A stretch of 64,000 bases of DNA from Peteryoungia ipomoeae (lineage in GTDB: Bacteria > Pseudomonadota > Alphaproteobacteria > Rhizobiales > Rhizobiaceae). The stretch covers positions 1 to 64,000 of the forward strand of contig NZ_STGV01000007.1 of the NCBI RefSeq assembly GCF_004912165.1, read 5' to 3'. Position numbers and translations under genes: made by a program. Under the pieces are notes generated by a model. That model made no database searches, was not told where the DNA came from, and saw only the letters and a list, made by a program, of their open reading frames with translations. Position 1 is the stretch's first letter. Each line of letters opens with the position of its first letter. Shown here piece after piece: positions 54,044 to 63,154 of this stretch.

Positions 54044-55459
54044 TCAGCCTGCATTGAACGACTGAATGGCGGCATTGACCCTGTCTCGCCAACCGCGTGC
54101 AGCGAGCAATTCCGGGGGGAACAAGCCGGGAATAGCAAAGAAGGCAGCCGACGGGTCTGGTCCGTCCATCTTCGCCGCGGCGGCAAGCACCTCATGCCGA
54201 CGAGGGTCGTCGCACTCACCCCGTTTTTTGACCGCTGCCATCCACACACCCACCGCATAGGCCGTTGCGGCACCGGTCTCTCCGCCGGCCAGCGCGTCGA
54301 CGGCGGGCGAAAGCAATCGCTGCGGCAGCTTCTGCGTCGTGTCGAGCGAAATCTGGATGTTGCGATGGTCGATGGTCGGATTGGAAAAGCGCGCCACGAG
54401 CTCATCGATATAGGCCGGCAGGTCGATGCCCGGAACGGGATCGAGCGTCGAGACCACCTCTTCCATATGCGTGCGTGCCCTTGCTGCAAGCTCCGGTATG
54501 GCCATGACGTCACGAATGTAATCGAGGTTCGCCAGGATGCCGAGATGGGCGAGAAGCGTGTGGGTGCCATTCAGCAATCTGAGCTTCATTTTCTCGTAGG
54601 GCTCGACATTATCGGCAAAGATTGCGCCACCGGCCTCCCAGGCTGGGCGGCCGGAGACGAAGTCATCCTCGATGACCCATTGCAGAAACGGTTCGGTATC
54701 GATTGCCAGGGCGTCATGCACGCCAAGCAGGTTTTCGGCGCGATCTCGCGTGGCATCGGTGGCGGCCGGTACGATGCGGTCCACCATTGAGCAGGGGAAG
54801 CGACCGTATGTTGCTATCCAATCGGCCAGCGCCGCGTCACGCAAGGCGGCCATTTCCAGCACCAGGCGGCGAACAACCCTTCCGTTTGATGGAAGATTGT
54901 CGCAGCATAGCACGGTATAGGGCGAGGCGCCTGCTGCACGGCGTCGGGCAAGCCCCTCGACGATGTAACCGAGCACGCCTGTGGGGGCTTGCGGGGTCTT
55001 GATGTCTGCTGCGACGGCCGGATGTGCGAGGTTAAGCCCGCCGGTTGCCGGATCAAGGCCATAGGCCTTTTCGGACACGGTCATCGTCACCACTCGGATA
55101 GCCGGATCGGCCAGTACTGCCAGAACACGGTCCCGGTCGGTTGCTGCGCACATCCAGTCCACGGTTGCGCCGATGATTTCCGACCGATCCCCCATTTCAC
55201 TGCGCGTCGTAATGGAATAGAGCCCGTCCTGCGCCGCCAAGGCTTCGACGGGCTCGGGCGAGCGCAGGTTGACGGCCACAATCCCAAAGGGTCCGAAGTC
55301 ACGCTCCAGAGCACGCTGGGTGAAGACCGCCTGATGCGCGCGGTGGAAGGCCCCGAGGCCGATATGCACGATGCCCGGCATAAGCTTCGACCGGTCGAAT
55401 TGCGGTTGGTGCACGGTCGATGGCAGGCGCGTGCCTCTGGATAGTCGGTCCATCTTCAT
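54044..55459 (-). CDS. uxuB: D-mannonate oxidoreductase / fructuronate reductase UxuB
   Basis: This 471-residue enzyme of the long-chain mannitol dehydrogenase family starts MKMDRLSRGTRLPST at 55459. The N-terminal nucleotide motif IVHIGLGAFHRAHQAVF (30-46) and the catalytic-region Lys in EKMKLRLLNGTHTLLAHLG fit the family. Beside uxuA it is best called fructuronate reductase, reducing D-fructuronate to D-mannonate. A mannitol or arabinitol dehydrogenase is the alternative. Its start overlaps the uxuA stop (ATGA), and it ends the TRAP-uxu operon. Confidence 0.86.
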   Translation of the reverse strand: MKMDRLSRGTRLPSTVHQPQFDRSKLMPGIVHIGLGAFHRAHQAVFTQRALERDFGPFGIVAVNLRSPEPVEALAAQDGLYSITTRSEMGDRSEIIGATVDWMCAATDRDRVLAVLADPAIRVVTMTVSEKAYGLDPATGGLNLAHPAVAADIKTPQAPTGVLGYIVEGLARRRAAGASPYTVLCCDNLPSNGRVVRRLVLEMAALRDAALADWIATYGRFPCSMVDRIVPAATDATRDRAENLLGVHDALAIDTEPFLQWVIEDDFVSGRPAWEAGGAIFADNVEPYEKMKLRLLNGTHTLLAHLGILANLDYIRDVMAIPELAARARTHMEEVVSTLDPVPGIDLPAYIDELVARFSNPTIDHRNIQISLDTTQKLPQRLLSPAVDALAGGETGAATAYAVGVWMAAVKKRGECDDPRRHEVLAAAAKMDGPDPSAAFFAIPGLFPPELLAARGWRDRVNAAIQSFNAG

Positions 55460-56655
55460 ACTCCCAGTCCGTAGCGGGCATGGGTAAGCGTGCGCTCAAT
55501 GCCGCGAAGCTCTGCCAGCCCCTTCAATCGACCGATAGCTGGGTAGCCCGGTTGCGCGCCGCGCGTGATGTCATCGAGAATCTCCTGTCCATGGTCCGGG
55601 CGCATGGGAATCTGATGATCGGCGCGGCCCTCCTTGCGTCGTCGTGCCTCTTCCGACACCAGCGCGGCAATCACCGCGACCATGTCGGTCGCGCCTTCCA
55701 GATGCTCATCCTCGAAGAAGGAGCAGGGCACCGTATCCGTGTCGCGGGTGACATTGCGCAGATGGACGAAATGGATGCGATCGGCAAAGCGCTTTGCAAT
55801 GAAAGGAAGGTCGTTGTCGGGACGCGCTCCAAGCGATCCGGTACAAAGCGTCACGCCATTCGCGCGGATGTCGACGGCATCAAGCATATGGGCATAGTCG
55901 GCCTCCGTCGACAGGATGCGTGGCAGACCGAGCAGCGGCCAAGGCGGATCATCGCCGTGCGCGCAGATGTTGATGCCAACCTCTTCTGCCACCGGTGCTA
56001 CTTCGCTCAAGAAATCAACGAGGTTCTGCTGCAGCCGATGACGATCGATCCCGTGATAGGAACGCAGCTTCTCCAGCAGTTGATCGAGCGTGTAGCCGTC
56101 GGCCGAACCGGGCAAGCCGGCACCGATATTCTTGCCGAGCGCCAGGATGCGGGCGTCGGGCATGCCGGAAAACCGATGTGTGGCTTCTTCTGTCAGCCAG
56201 TCCGGATAGTCGGCCGCAGCGGCAGGCCGCTTCAGGATGTGAATGTCAAAGGCAGCGAAATCGACGAGATCGAAACGCATGGCCCTCGCGCCATGGCCGG
56301 TTTCCCAGCGCAGATCGGTGCGCGTCCAGTCGAGGATCGGCATGAAGTTGTAGCAGACAGTGCGAATGCCGGAGGTGGAGAGGCGCCTGAGCGTTTCCTG
56401 CCAGTTGGCGATATGGTGCTTCCACTCGCCTGACTGGGTCTTGATGTCCTCCGACACAGGAATGCTTTCAACCACATCCCAGACCAGTCCACCAGCCTCG
56501 ATCGCCTCGTGCCGCCGGGCGATCTCGTCTTCTGGCCAAACCTCGCCAGTTGCAATGTGATGCAGTGCCGAAACAATGCCCTCAGCGCCGGCCTGGGCGG
56601 CATCCTTCACGCTGACTTTGTCGATCGGGCCGAACCAGCGCCACGTGTGTCTCAT
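55456..56655 (-). CDS. uxuA: Mannonate dehydratase UxuA
   Basis: This 399-residue TIM-barrel metal enzyme dehydrates D-mannonate to 2-keto-3-deoxygluconate. Metal and active-site stretches include NICAHGDDPPWPLLGLPRI, LCTGSLGAR, IHFVHLRNV and MRPDHGQEILDD, all conserved in UxuA. It overlaps the neighbouring genes at both ends by 4 bp. No kdgK, eda or uxaC gene is in the window, so the pathway must be completed elsewhere. Confidence 0.92.
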   Translation of the reverse strand: MRHTWRWFGPIDKVSVKDAAQAGAEGIVSALHHIATGEVWPEDEIARRHEAIEAGGLVWDVVESIPVSEDIKTQSGEWKHHIANWQETLRRLSTSGIRTVCYNFMPILDWTRTDLRWETGHGARAMRFDLVDFAAFDIHILKRPAAAADYPDWLTEEATHRFSGMPDARILALGKNIGAGLPGSADGYTLDQLLEKLRSYHGIDRHRLQQNLVDFLSEVAPVAEEVGINICAHGDDPPWPLLGLPRILSTEADYAHMLDAVDIRANGVTLCTGSLGARPDNDLPFIAKRFADRIHFVHLRNVTRDTDTVPCSFFEDEHLEGATDMVAVIAALVSEEARRRKEGRADHQIPMRPDHGQEILDDITRGAQPGYPAIGRLKGLAELRGIERTLTHARYGLGV

Positions 56656-57722
56656 TTCCCGTTCCTCGCGCTTTCATCAAGCTGTTGAAATGTGATCTGC
56701 ACCTTGCAGGCTTGGGAGCGGTCCCCCGCCTGGTTGAAGGCCTCCGTTACCCTCTCAAGGGGAAAACTGTGGGAGATGATCGGACGCACATCGACCTCGC
56801 GTGTCGAGATCAGTTCCACGGCTGTGTTGAACTCCGCATGGAAGCGCTGCGAACCGCGCCAGGTGATTTCCTTGCCCACCAGAGCATTGAGCGGAATCGT
56901 TATGTCTCCGGTAACGCCGACCTGAACAAGGGTGCCGCGTGGTTTGATGGCGGCAAAGGCGGAACGCAGGGCAGGACCGGCGGCCGAGCAATCAAACACA
57001 ACGTCGAAGTGACCTTTGTTCTTCTGAAATGGCGTCAATGCATCCGGATCTCTTGCGACATTGATCGTCTGTGTCGCCCCCATGGCCGGTGCGCGCGCCA
57101 GAGCGGCATCGGTGAGATCCGTGACAATGATCTCGCGTGCCCCGGCATGGCGCACGCAGGCCACCGTCAACAGGCCGATCGGCCCAGCACCAGAGACCAG
57201 AACGGCCTTTCCGGAGAGGTCACCGGCCTGCGCCACCGCATGCAGGCAGACCGCAAGCGGTTCAGCGCAAGCAGCCTCCCCCGGCGTCACGCCGCTGGAA
57301 ACCGGATGACATTGAATGGCGGGAACGACCAGTGTCTCGCGGAACATGCCGTTCTCATGCGGCAGCCGCATGGCAGAGCCCATGAAGCGCATGTCCAGGC
57401 AGTGAATCGGCTGGCCAATCTGACAATACTCACACTCTCCGCAGGGCTGCGACGGATTGACCGCCACGAGCTGTCCAATCGCAAGATCGGAGACACCGTC
57501 GCCCAGTGCTGCGACATAGCCGGAACCCTCATGACCGACGATGATCGGTTCGCGGACACGGACGGGGCCAAATCCGCCATCCTGGTAGTAATGCAGGTCG
57601 GACCCGCAGATCCCGCCCGCGGCCATGGAAAGCCGCACTTCTCCGGGACCGCAGATGCGATCCTCGTCGTGCTCGACGCGCAGGTCGCGCTCTGCATGAA
57701 GACGGGCAACGCGAATGTGCAT
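56652..57722 (-). CDS. L-idonate 5-dehydrogenase-like zinc alcohol dehydrogenase
   Basis: This 356-residue medium-chain zinc dehydrogenase has a catalytic-zinc region with GGICGSDLHYYQDGG and GHEGSG. The structural-zinc part CGECEYCQIGQPIHC (residues about 95-109) keeps four cysteines, and the NAD motif is VSGAGPIGLLTVA. Motifs fit L-idonate 5-dehydrogenase, which links L-idonate and 5-ketogluconate; sorbitol dehydrogenase-like enzymes are an alternative. It is between the TRAP genes and uxuA, 63 bp after dctM, so its substrate probably enters through that transporter. Confidence 0.84.
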   Translation of the reverse strand: MHIRVARLHAERDLRVEHDEDRICGPGEVRLSMAAGGICGSDLHYYQDGGFGPVRVREPIIVGHEGSGYVAALGDGVSDLAIGQLVAVNPSQPCGECEYCQIGQPIHCLDMRFMGSAMRLPHENGMFRETLVVPAIQCHPVSSGVTPGEAACAEPLAVCLHAVAQAGDLSGKAVLVSGAGPIGLLTVACVRHAGAREIIVTDLTDAALARAPAMGATQTINVARDPDALTPFQKNKGHFDVVFDCSAAGPALRSAFAAIKPRGTLVQVGVTGDITIPLNALVGKEITWRGSQRFHAEFNTAVELISTREVDVRPIISHSFPLERVTEAFNQAGDRSQACKVQITFQQLDESARNGK

Positions 57723-57785
57723 CGCACGAATACCTTTCGTTTCAGATGAACACCGGTCCGCCGGGCATGCCGGCGGGTCAGCGGT

Positions 57786-59192
57786 TTAGCGGATCAGGCC
57801 GAGTTGTGTTGGCAGCCACATCGTGATGGCGGGGATAAAGGTGATGAGACCAAGTGCGATGAACAGCGGGATCATCCACGGCAGGATGGCAAGCGTCGTC
57901 TTTTCTACCGAAAGTTTGGAGATGCGCGACAACACGAAGAGCACCATCCCGACGGGCGGTGTCAGCAGCCCGATCATCAGGTTGAGCGTGATGATGACGC
58001 CCAAATGCACTGGGTCGATGCCATAGCGTGCCGCGACTGGCATCAGGATTGGCACCAGAATGCTGATCGCCGCAATCGTATCGAGAAACGCCCCGACCAC
58101 CAGAAGCAGGATGTTGACGATGATGAGGAAAGTCCACCAGTTGTCGGTGAGGCTGAACATGAAGTCGGAGAATAGCTGTGCCGCCTGGCTCACCGTCAGG
58201 AGCCAGGCAAAGATCGAGGCGGCCGTGACGATGAAGAGAACCGAGGCCGTCGTCTCGATCGTATCGAAGGAGGCTTTGGCGAGTGTGCGCACCGTCATGG
58301 TGCGGTAGCGCACGAGGCCCAGAAAGAGCGACCACATGACAGCGGCGACAGCTGCTTCCGTCGGCGTGAACCAACCCATCGTCATGCCGCCGATCAGGAG
58401 AACCGGTGTCATCAACGCCATGACGGCGGAGAAGTCGAAATACCAGTCCAGCGCCACCAGCACGGCAAGCCCGATCAGCACCGAGATATTGACCGACAGA
58501 CCCGCCAGGATCATGAGGTAAATGGCGACAGGGAAGGCGAGAACGATCAGCACTTCCAGTGAGGCGCCCATCAACTGCTTGAGCTCGAATGGCGTATCAG
58601 ATCCCCAGCCCTTGCGCTTGGCAAATATGTAGACCGTCAACATCATCAGGATTGTCATCACGACCCCCGGCACGATGCCGGCCATGAACAGCGCCCCAAT
58701 CGAGGCATTGGCCATCATGCCGTAGATGACGAAGGGCAGTGACGGTGGGAAGATCGGGCCAAGCGTTGCAGATGCGGCAGTCACGCCGACGGCCGCTTCA
58801 ACCGGATAGCCGTGATCCTTCATCGCTTTGATTTCGATTGTGCCGATGCCGGCCGCATCGGCAAGTGCTGTGCCGGACATGCCGGAAAAGACGACCGAAC
58901 CGATGATGTTGACCTGGGCCAGGCCACCCTTCATCCAGCCGACGAGGGCCAGTGCGAAGCGATAGATCCGGCCTGTGACCCCGGCAATGTTCATGAGATT
59001 GCCGGCCAGAATGAAGAAGGGGACCGCAATCAGCGGAAAGCTCTCCACACCGGCGATCATGCGTTGGGCCGCGATGATATCAGGCGCAACACCATAGACC
59101 ACGAGATAGGCAAGCGAAGCGACGGCCATGGAGACGGCAACCGGTGTGCCGATGATCAAAAGAAACAGAAAGGAACCAATGAGAAGCAGCAT
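57786..59192 (-). CDS. TRAP transporter large permease (DctM type)
   Basis: This 468-residue membrane protein has about 12 hydrophobic segments. DctM hallmarks are VPFFILAGNLMNIAGVTGRIY, FSGMSGTALADAAGIGTIEIKAM, ATLGPIFPPSLPFVIYGM and TPPVGMVLFVL. It drives substrate uptake with a sodium or proton gradient together with DctQ and DctP, and starts 3 bp after the dctQ stop. Confidence 0.92.
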   Translation of the reverse strand: MLLLIGSFLFLLIIGTPVAVSMAVASLAYLVVYGVAPDIIAAQRMIAGVESFPLIAVPFFILAGNLMNIAGVTGRIYRFALALVGWMKGGLAQVNIIGSVVFSGMSGTALADAAGIGTIEIKAMKDHGYPVEAAVGVTAASATLGPIFPPSLPFVIYGMMANASIGALFMAGIVPGVVMTILMMLTVYIFAKRKGWGSDTPFELKQLMGASLEVLIVLAFPVAIYLMILAGLSVNISVLIGLAVLVALDWYFDFSAVMALMTPVLLIGGMTMGWFTPTEAAVAAVMWSLFLGLVRYRTMTVRTLAKASFDTIETTASVLFIVTAASIFAWLLTVSQAAQLFSDFMFSLTDNWWTFLIIVNILLLVVGAFLDTIAAISILVPILMPVAARYGIDPVHLGVIITLNLMIGLLTPPVGMVLFVLSRISKLSVEKTTLAILPWMIPLFIALGLITFIPAITMWLPTQLGLIR

Positions 59193-59195
59193 GTA

Positions 59196-59771
59196 TCAGA
59201 TCCCCCCTGCGTTGATCTCGTCCTGCGCTTTCTGGCGCGTTGTTCTTTGCCCCGTCAGATCCTTCACGAGGTTATGGACGGAGCGGGCAAACATCAGCGC
59301 AAAGGCTGCAAAGACGGTGTAGAAGACGATCCCGCGCGGCAGGTCGACGGTGACCATGCGCTCTTCGCCGACGATTTCGAGATAGCGCCACATGAGCCAG
59401 GTCATGTAGGCGAAGAAGGCGATGCCGACCGCATCGACGAGCAATTCGAGGATCCTCACCAGCCGATTGGGCAGGAAACGGTACAACAGATCCACCTGGA
59501 TATGCCGCATGGTGCGTACACACATCACCGAGCCCATGAAGACGACCACAACCAGGCAGTTTGCCGCGATTTCCTCTGTCCAGGAAAAGCTGTTGTTGAG
59601 GACATAGCGAGTGAAGAACTGCAAGAATACGGACAGGCCCATGCCCCAGAAGATCACGAGTGTGAACCAGTCCTCGATGGCATGATGGGATAGATCAACT
59701 GGTGCCGCTTCCTCTTCGAAAGCATGCGCCATCTCCTCCACACTGATCGGCGCGTGCGGCTGCTCCGTCAT
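59196..59771 (-). CDS. TRAP transporter small permease (DctQ type)
   Basis: This 191-residue protein has a charged cytoplasmic N-terminus and four helices, the first at about 30-52 (DWFTLVIFWGMGLSVFLQFF). The family element NNSFSWTEEIAANCLVVVVFMGSVMC follows. It holds the large permease and the binding protein together. Confidence 0.9.
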   Translation of the reverse strand: MTEQPHAPISVEEMAHAFEEEAAPVDLSHHAIEDWFTLVIFWGMGLSVFLQFFTRYVLNNSFSWTEEIAANCLVVVVFMGSVMCVRTMRHIQVDLLYRFLPNRLVRILELLVDAVGIAFFAYMTWLMWRYLEIVGEERMVTVDLPRGIVFYTVFAAFALMFARSVHNLVKDLTGQRTTRQKAQDEINAGGI

Positions 59772-59841
59772 GGGTCGGCTCCAATTCTATAGGATCAAAA
59801 TCAGGTGTCCCGACGCCTCAAAGACGTCGGGACGGCACCCA

Positions 59842-60816
59842 TTACTGGATGGCGCGGATGGCTTCCCAATCGGCCTTGTCGTAGCCGAAGTCTTCGAACT
59901 TTGCCTTTTCGAGCACGGTCTTCTCGAAATCGGCCTTGTCGACTTCGGTAACGGTGATGCCCTTTGCCTTGAACTCGTCGACCAGCGCCTTCTCGCGCGC
60001 CTCGATGGTCTTGGTGGTCCGCGCTGCAGCTTCCAGCATGACCTCGCTGAAGATTGCCTTGTCTTCCTCAGACAGGCTTGCCCAACGCGACTTGGAGACG
60101 AGCGTGTTCAGATGGTCGACAATATGGCCGGTGAGCACGATGTTCTTCTGAACCTCGTAGAACTTCTTGGCCTCGATCGTCGTCAGCGGATTTTCCTGGG
60201 CCTCGACAGTACCGTTCTGCAAGGCGAGGTAGACTTCCGCAAAGGCGATCGGTGTTGTGTTGGCACCGCAGGCGCGCGGCATCGCCAGATAGGCCGGCAC
60301 ATCGGGTACGCGGATCTTTAAGCCTTCCATGTCGGCGCATTTGGCGATCGGGCGGTTCGAGGTGGTGTGGCGCGTTCCGTAGTAGCTGACGGCAACGATA
60401 CGGTTGCCGGTTTTTTCTTCGTAACCCGCAGACAGCTTTTTGAAGACGTCGCTCTTCGTATAGGCCAGGAGATGGCTCGGGTCTCTGAAGATGTAGGGGT
60501 AATAGGTGACGCCGATCGGATTGTGGTCACGCGCGGCGAAGCTGGAGCCCGAGATGATGATGTCGACGGTGCCGAGCTTGAGACCCTGATTGATATCGGC
60601 TTCCTTGCCGAGTTGAGAGGCCGGGAACACATCGATCTTGTAACGGCCACTTGTCCGCTTGTTGATTTCTTCTGCAGCCCAGACAGAGTCGGTGTGGAAG
60701 GGCTCGGATGTCTCATAGACATGGGCCCATTTCAGAACAGTCTCGGCGTGGGCCGAAACGGCGGATGCGACAATGACGGCCGCTGCTCCAAGAAGCGTTT
60801 TAAGTGTCAGTTTCAT
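59842..60816 (-). CDS. TRAP transporter binding protein (DctP type)
   Basis: This 324-residue periplasmic protein has a signal peptide (MKLTLKTLLGAAAVIVASAV, cleaved near AHA-E). The carboxylate-binding Arg lies in GLKIRVPDVPAYLAMPRACG, and ALQNGTVEAQENPLTTIEAKKFYEV is typical of DctP. With uxuA/uxuB next to it, a hexuronate or aldonate is the likely ligand. It lies 57 bp after the GntR gene. Confidence 0.9.
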   Translation of the reverse strand: MKLTLKTLLGAAAVIVASAVSAHAETVLKWAHVYETSEPFHTDSVWAAEEINKRTSGRYKIDVFPASQLGKEADINQGLKLGTVDIIISGSSFAARDHNPIGVTYYPYIFRDPSHLLAYTKSDVFKKLSAGYEEKTGNRIVAVSYYGTRHTTSNRPIAKCADMEGLKIRVPDVPAYLAMPRACGANTTPIAFAEVYLALQNGTVEAQENPLTTIEAKKFYEVQKNIVLTGHIVDHLNTLVSKSRWASLSEEDKAIFSEVMLEAAARTTKTIEAREKALVDEFKAKGITVTEVDKADFEKTVLEKAKFEDFGYDKADWEAIRAIQ

Positions 60817-60873
60817 GTATTCCTCCCATTGAAACGGAACTTTTGGAATACCGCCGGCCCAAGGCCTGGACGG

Positions 60874-61584
60874 TCAGTCTTCTCTGGTCGGCTCCTCCTC
60901 AAAGCTTTCCGAGAATCTCTTCTGTGCTAGCGTCAGGTGACTCCGCATGGCCTCGCGTGCCGCATCGGGATCCCTTGCCGCAATGGCGTCGCGGATGATG
61001 CGATGCTCTTCGAGTGCCAGTTTCCAGGTGTGCGGGCCTTCAAAGTAGCTGGCCAATTTCTTGAAGTAAGGCGACATGCGGGAATCGTAGATCAGGCCGG
61101 TGAAATGCTTCAGGGCCGAATTTCCGATGATGTCTGCAATCGCCGTATGGAAATCGCGGTCACAATCCAAAGCCACCGCGCCATCGTCAAGCGCCCCCTC
61201 CATGCGCTCAAGAATGGCGTCGATACGGGCGATGCTTTCCGGTCTTGCCAACCGCGCGGCTTCCTCAGCAATGCCACTCTCGATCAGGCAGCGCGCCTGA
61301 AGAATTTCGAGTGGCCCTTCGCTGTCGTCACTCCGCACATGTGGGAGTGGTCGGGGGCGGTTGCTGACATAAACACCCGAACCCATACGGATCTGAATAT
61401 GCCCTTCCACCTCGAGCACGATCAAAGCCTCGCGGACCGTTGGACGCGATACCGAAAAGCGATCGGCGAGTTCCCGCTCAGGCGGAAGCCTGAACCCGGC
61501 TTGCAACTCACCGGATTCAATCAGCATACGGATCTGCTCCGCGACCTGGCGATAAAGCCGGCGCGGCTCCAAAGCCACGAACAT
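60874..61584 (-). CDS. FadR-subfamily GntR regulator of the TRAP-uxu operon
   Basis: This 236-residue GntR-family repressor has an N-terminal winged helix (residues 10-75: LYRQVAEQIRMLIESGELQ, then LPPERELADRFSVSRPTVREALIVLEVEGHI) and an FCD ligand domain with metal-site residues in DRDFHTAIAD and the C-terminal EEHRIIRDAI. UxuR/ExuR belong to the same subfamily and sense fructuronate or uronates. It heads the minus-strand operon, with a perfect GntR-type palindrome 39 bp upstream. Confidence 0.9.
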   Translation of the reverse strand: MFVALEPRRLYRQVAEQIRMLIESGELQAGFRLPPERELADRFSVSRPTVREALIVLEVEGHIQIRMGSGVYVSNRPRPLPHVRSDDSEGPLEILQARCLIESGIAEEAARLARPESIARIDAILERMEGALDDGAVALDCDRDFHTAIADIIGNSALKHFTGLIYDSRMSPYFKKLASYFEGPHTWKLALEEHRIIRDAIAARDPDAAREAMRSHLTLAQKRFSESFEEEPTRED

Positions 61585-61622
61585 GAAACGCCTCCCAACG
61601 CATCACTCCCCGATGCGCATCC

Positions 61623-61639
61623 GGTCAGATTGTCTGACC
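61623..61639. promoter_or_regulatory. Probable operator of the GntR/FadR-type regulator
   Basis: GGTCAGA-TTG-TCTGACC is a perfect 7-bp inverted repeat with a 3-base spacer. It fits the GGTC/GACC-type operators of the FadR subfamily. It lies 39 bp upstream of the GntR gene, in the control region of the whole TRAP-uxu operon. Confidence 0.65.
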
Positions 61640-61804
61640 AATTCTCATTAAGGTTTTTTTCAGGCTTGCTGTCAAGCTAGCCAGCTGAAGAATGTTCGTA
61701 AGGGGCGTAGGGGGTAGTGGGCAGCCGGAAGGTCGACCTGAAAAGGTCCTCCGCCTCTGGGGGGTAGCCTTGCCGAATGTTTTGTTCCTTCCCTGCAAGG
61801 ATCC

Positions 61805-61818
61805 TTGTTCCAGATCAA
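61805..61818 (+). promoter_or_regulatory. FixK/FNR-like box
   Basis: TTGTT-CCAG-ATCAA differs from the rhizobial anaerobox TTGAT-N4-ATCAA at one position. It lies 41 bp before the small Cys-containing protein at 61860 and could bring that gene, and possibly the Crp/Fnr gene after it, under oxygen control. Inference from sequence only. Confidence 0.4.
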
Positions 61819-61859
61819 CGTTTTCCCGACCTTGGCATGGTAGGGCTGCCTTCGAAACA

Positions 61860-62252
61860 ATGGAAACCGGGACTATTGGCGTCGTGGATAGGGCTATTCG
61901 CATCATCCTCGCATTGCTGCTCATCCTTGTCGGGCTGTCACACCAGCCGCCGGCAGGTTTGGCAGTTGCCGCTCCGCATGACGTCGCCGCCTATGTGCTG
62001 CCCGACGGCACGGTTCCGGAGTTGTGCGTGTCGATGGATGATCGCGACGGGCAGCACCATGATGCGACCTTTATCTGCGACGCCTGTCTGATTGCTTCCG
62101 CGCTGCTGCTGCCTGAACCAACGGACCGTGTCGGTCGTCGTATGGTCGCCGCCTTGAAAATCGAGGTGCGTCAGCACGATGACACGGGCTATCGCCGCGA
62201 ATTTAGCCCGAACACTGCACCGCGTGCACCACCGGTACCGGATTCCATCTGA
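61860..62252 (+). CDS. Small exported or membrane-anchored protein with CxxC motif (function unknown)
   Basis: This 130-residue protein starts at METGTIGVVDRAI; a GTG eight codons in is an alternative start. A hydrophobic segment (residues about 10-28, RAIRIILALLLILVG) could be a signal anchor. Afterwards come PELCVSMDDRDGQHHD and ICDACLIASALLLPEP, so three cysteines, one CxxC and an HH pair, suggesting metal binding or a disulfide in the periplasm. The layout recalls DUF2946-type small proteins but I do not claim membership. The start lacks a strong ribosome site. It lies 94 bp before a Crp/Fnr gene and behind a FixK-like box. Confidence 0.55.
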   Translation: METGTIGVVDRAIRIILALLLILVGLSHQPPAGLAVAAPHDVAAYVLPDGTVPELCVSMDDRDGQHHDATFICDACLIASALLLPEPTDRVGRRMVAALKIEVRQHDDTGYRREFSPNTAPRAPPVPDSI

Positions 62253-62346
62253 ATCCGGTCCGAACTTGACATCAATCGTCCGGATCGATCTCGTTTTGTC
62301 GCCGGCGGATGTCTATGCATCGTGACCGGCCAGCTCCGGAAACGTC

Positions 62347-63024
62347 ATGTTGCACGTCCTGCCAGTCCGCACTTCATCCAGCTCGCAATCCAGTATCCCC
62401 GTATCGCAGGGGCCGCAAAGCAGCTTTTTCAAGCAGCACGACTTTGTCGCGCCCGGCACCGTTCTGTTTTATCAAGGGGAGCCAGCGGGTCCCCAGTACA
62501 GGCTCTCACAAGGCTGCATAGCCCTCTCGCAGACGCTCGCTGACGGGCGCCGTCAAATCGTCGATATCGTTGGACCGGGCGGCTTGGTCGGCATCCCTCT
62601 CGGCGATCGGAACCGGATGACCGCCGAAACACTCAGCTATTGCCACATCGAGCGATATCAAGCCGACGAGATTGGCAAGATCTACAGCGCGATGGCCGAA
62701 GCGATGATGCGCATCGAAGCGCATACCATGTTGCTTGGACGAAAGACTGCACCGGAACGTGTGGCAACCGCCATTCTTGATCTGTCAGCGCGCTTTGCGC
62801 GCGCCCAACGCGTCAATCGTGGATGCCGCATCTTCAATCTCTATCTCGGCCGCGGCGATCTTGCCGATTGGCTAGGTCTGTCACTGGAGACAGTCAGCCG
62901 CTGGTTCACCCGTTTGAAGCGGGCTGGTCTGATCGATTTCGAGGATCCCGAGATTGTTACGCTCCTGGATCTTCCAGCTCTTCAGGCGATTGCGGATGGG
63001 GCCGCGTCGGCCGGCGTCGCCTGA
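62347..63024 (+). CDS. Crp/Fnr-family transcriptional regulator
   Basis: This 225-residue regulator has a cyclic-nucleotide-binding-like beta barrel (residues about 30-110: FVAPGTVLFYQGEPAGPQYRL) and a long dimer helix around 115-140. The C-terminal helix-turn-helix is LGRGDLADWLGLSLETVSRWFTRLKRAGLI (about 167-196), strongly like FixK/FnrN recognition helices. It lacks the N-terminal Cys cluster of oxygen-sensing FNR, so it may be FixK-like or respond to another signal. It is the second gene after a FixK-type box. Confidence 0.85.
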   Translation: MLHVLPVRTSSSSQSSIPVSQGPQSSFFKQHDFVAPGTVLFYQGEPAGPQYRLSQGCIALSQTLADGRRQIVDIVGPGGLVGIPLGDRNRMTAETLSYCHIERYQADEIGKIYSAMAEAMMRIEAHTMLLGRKTAPERVATAILDLSARFARAQRVNRGCRIFNLYLGRGDLADWLGLSLETVSRWFTRLKRAGLIDFEDPEIVTLLDLPALQAIADGAASAGVA

Positions 63025-63154
63025 AGGGCTGCCATAAACCTTGCTCCTGTTCGTTGGCAGCCTGGAGATGGCGGCCTGGAGATGGCGGCCTGCCATGCCA
63101 TTTGTTTTAAAAGCGGCAGGGATGGAAAGCGAAACTGTGCAGTCAGCGAAGGGT

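Noticed and set aside
62264..62280. TTGACATCAATC as a second FixK box before the Crp/Fnr gene
   Set aside because: Half-sites have no proper 4-base spacer, so it does not fit TTGAT-N4-ATCAA.
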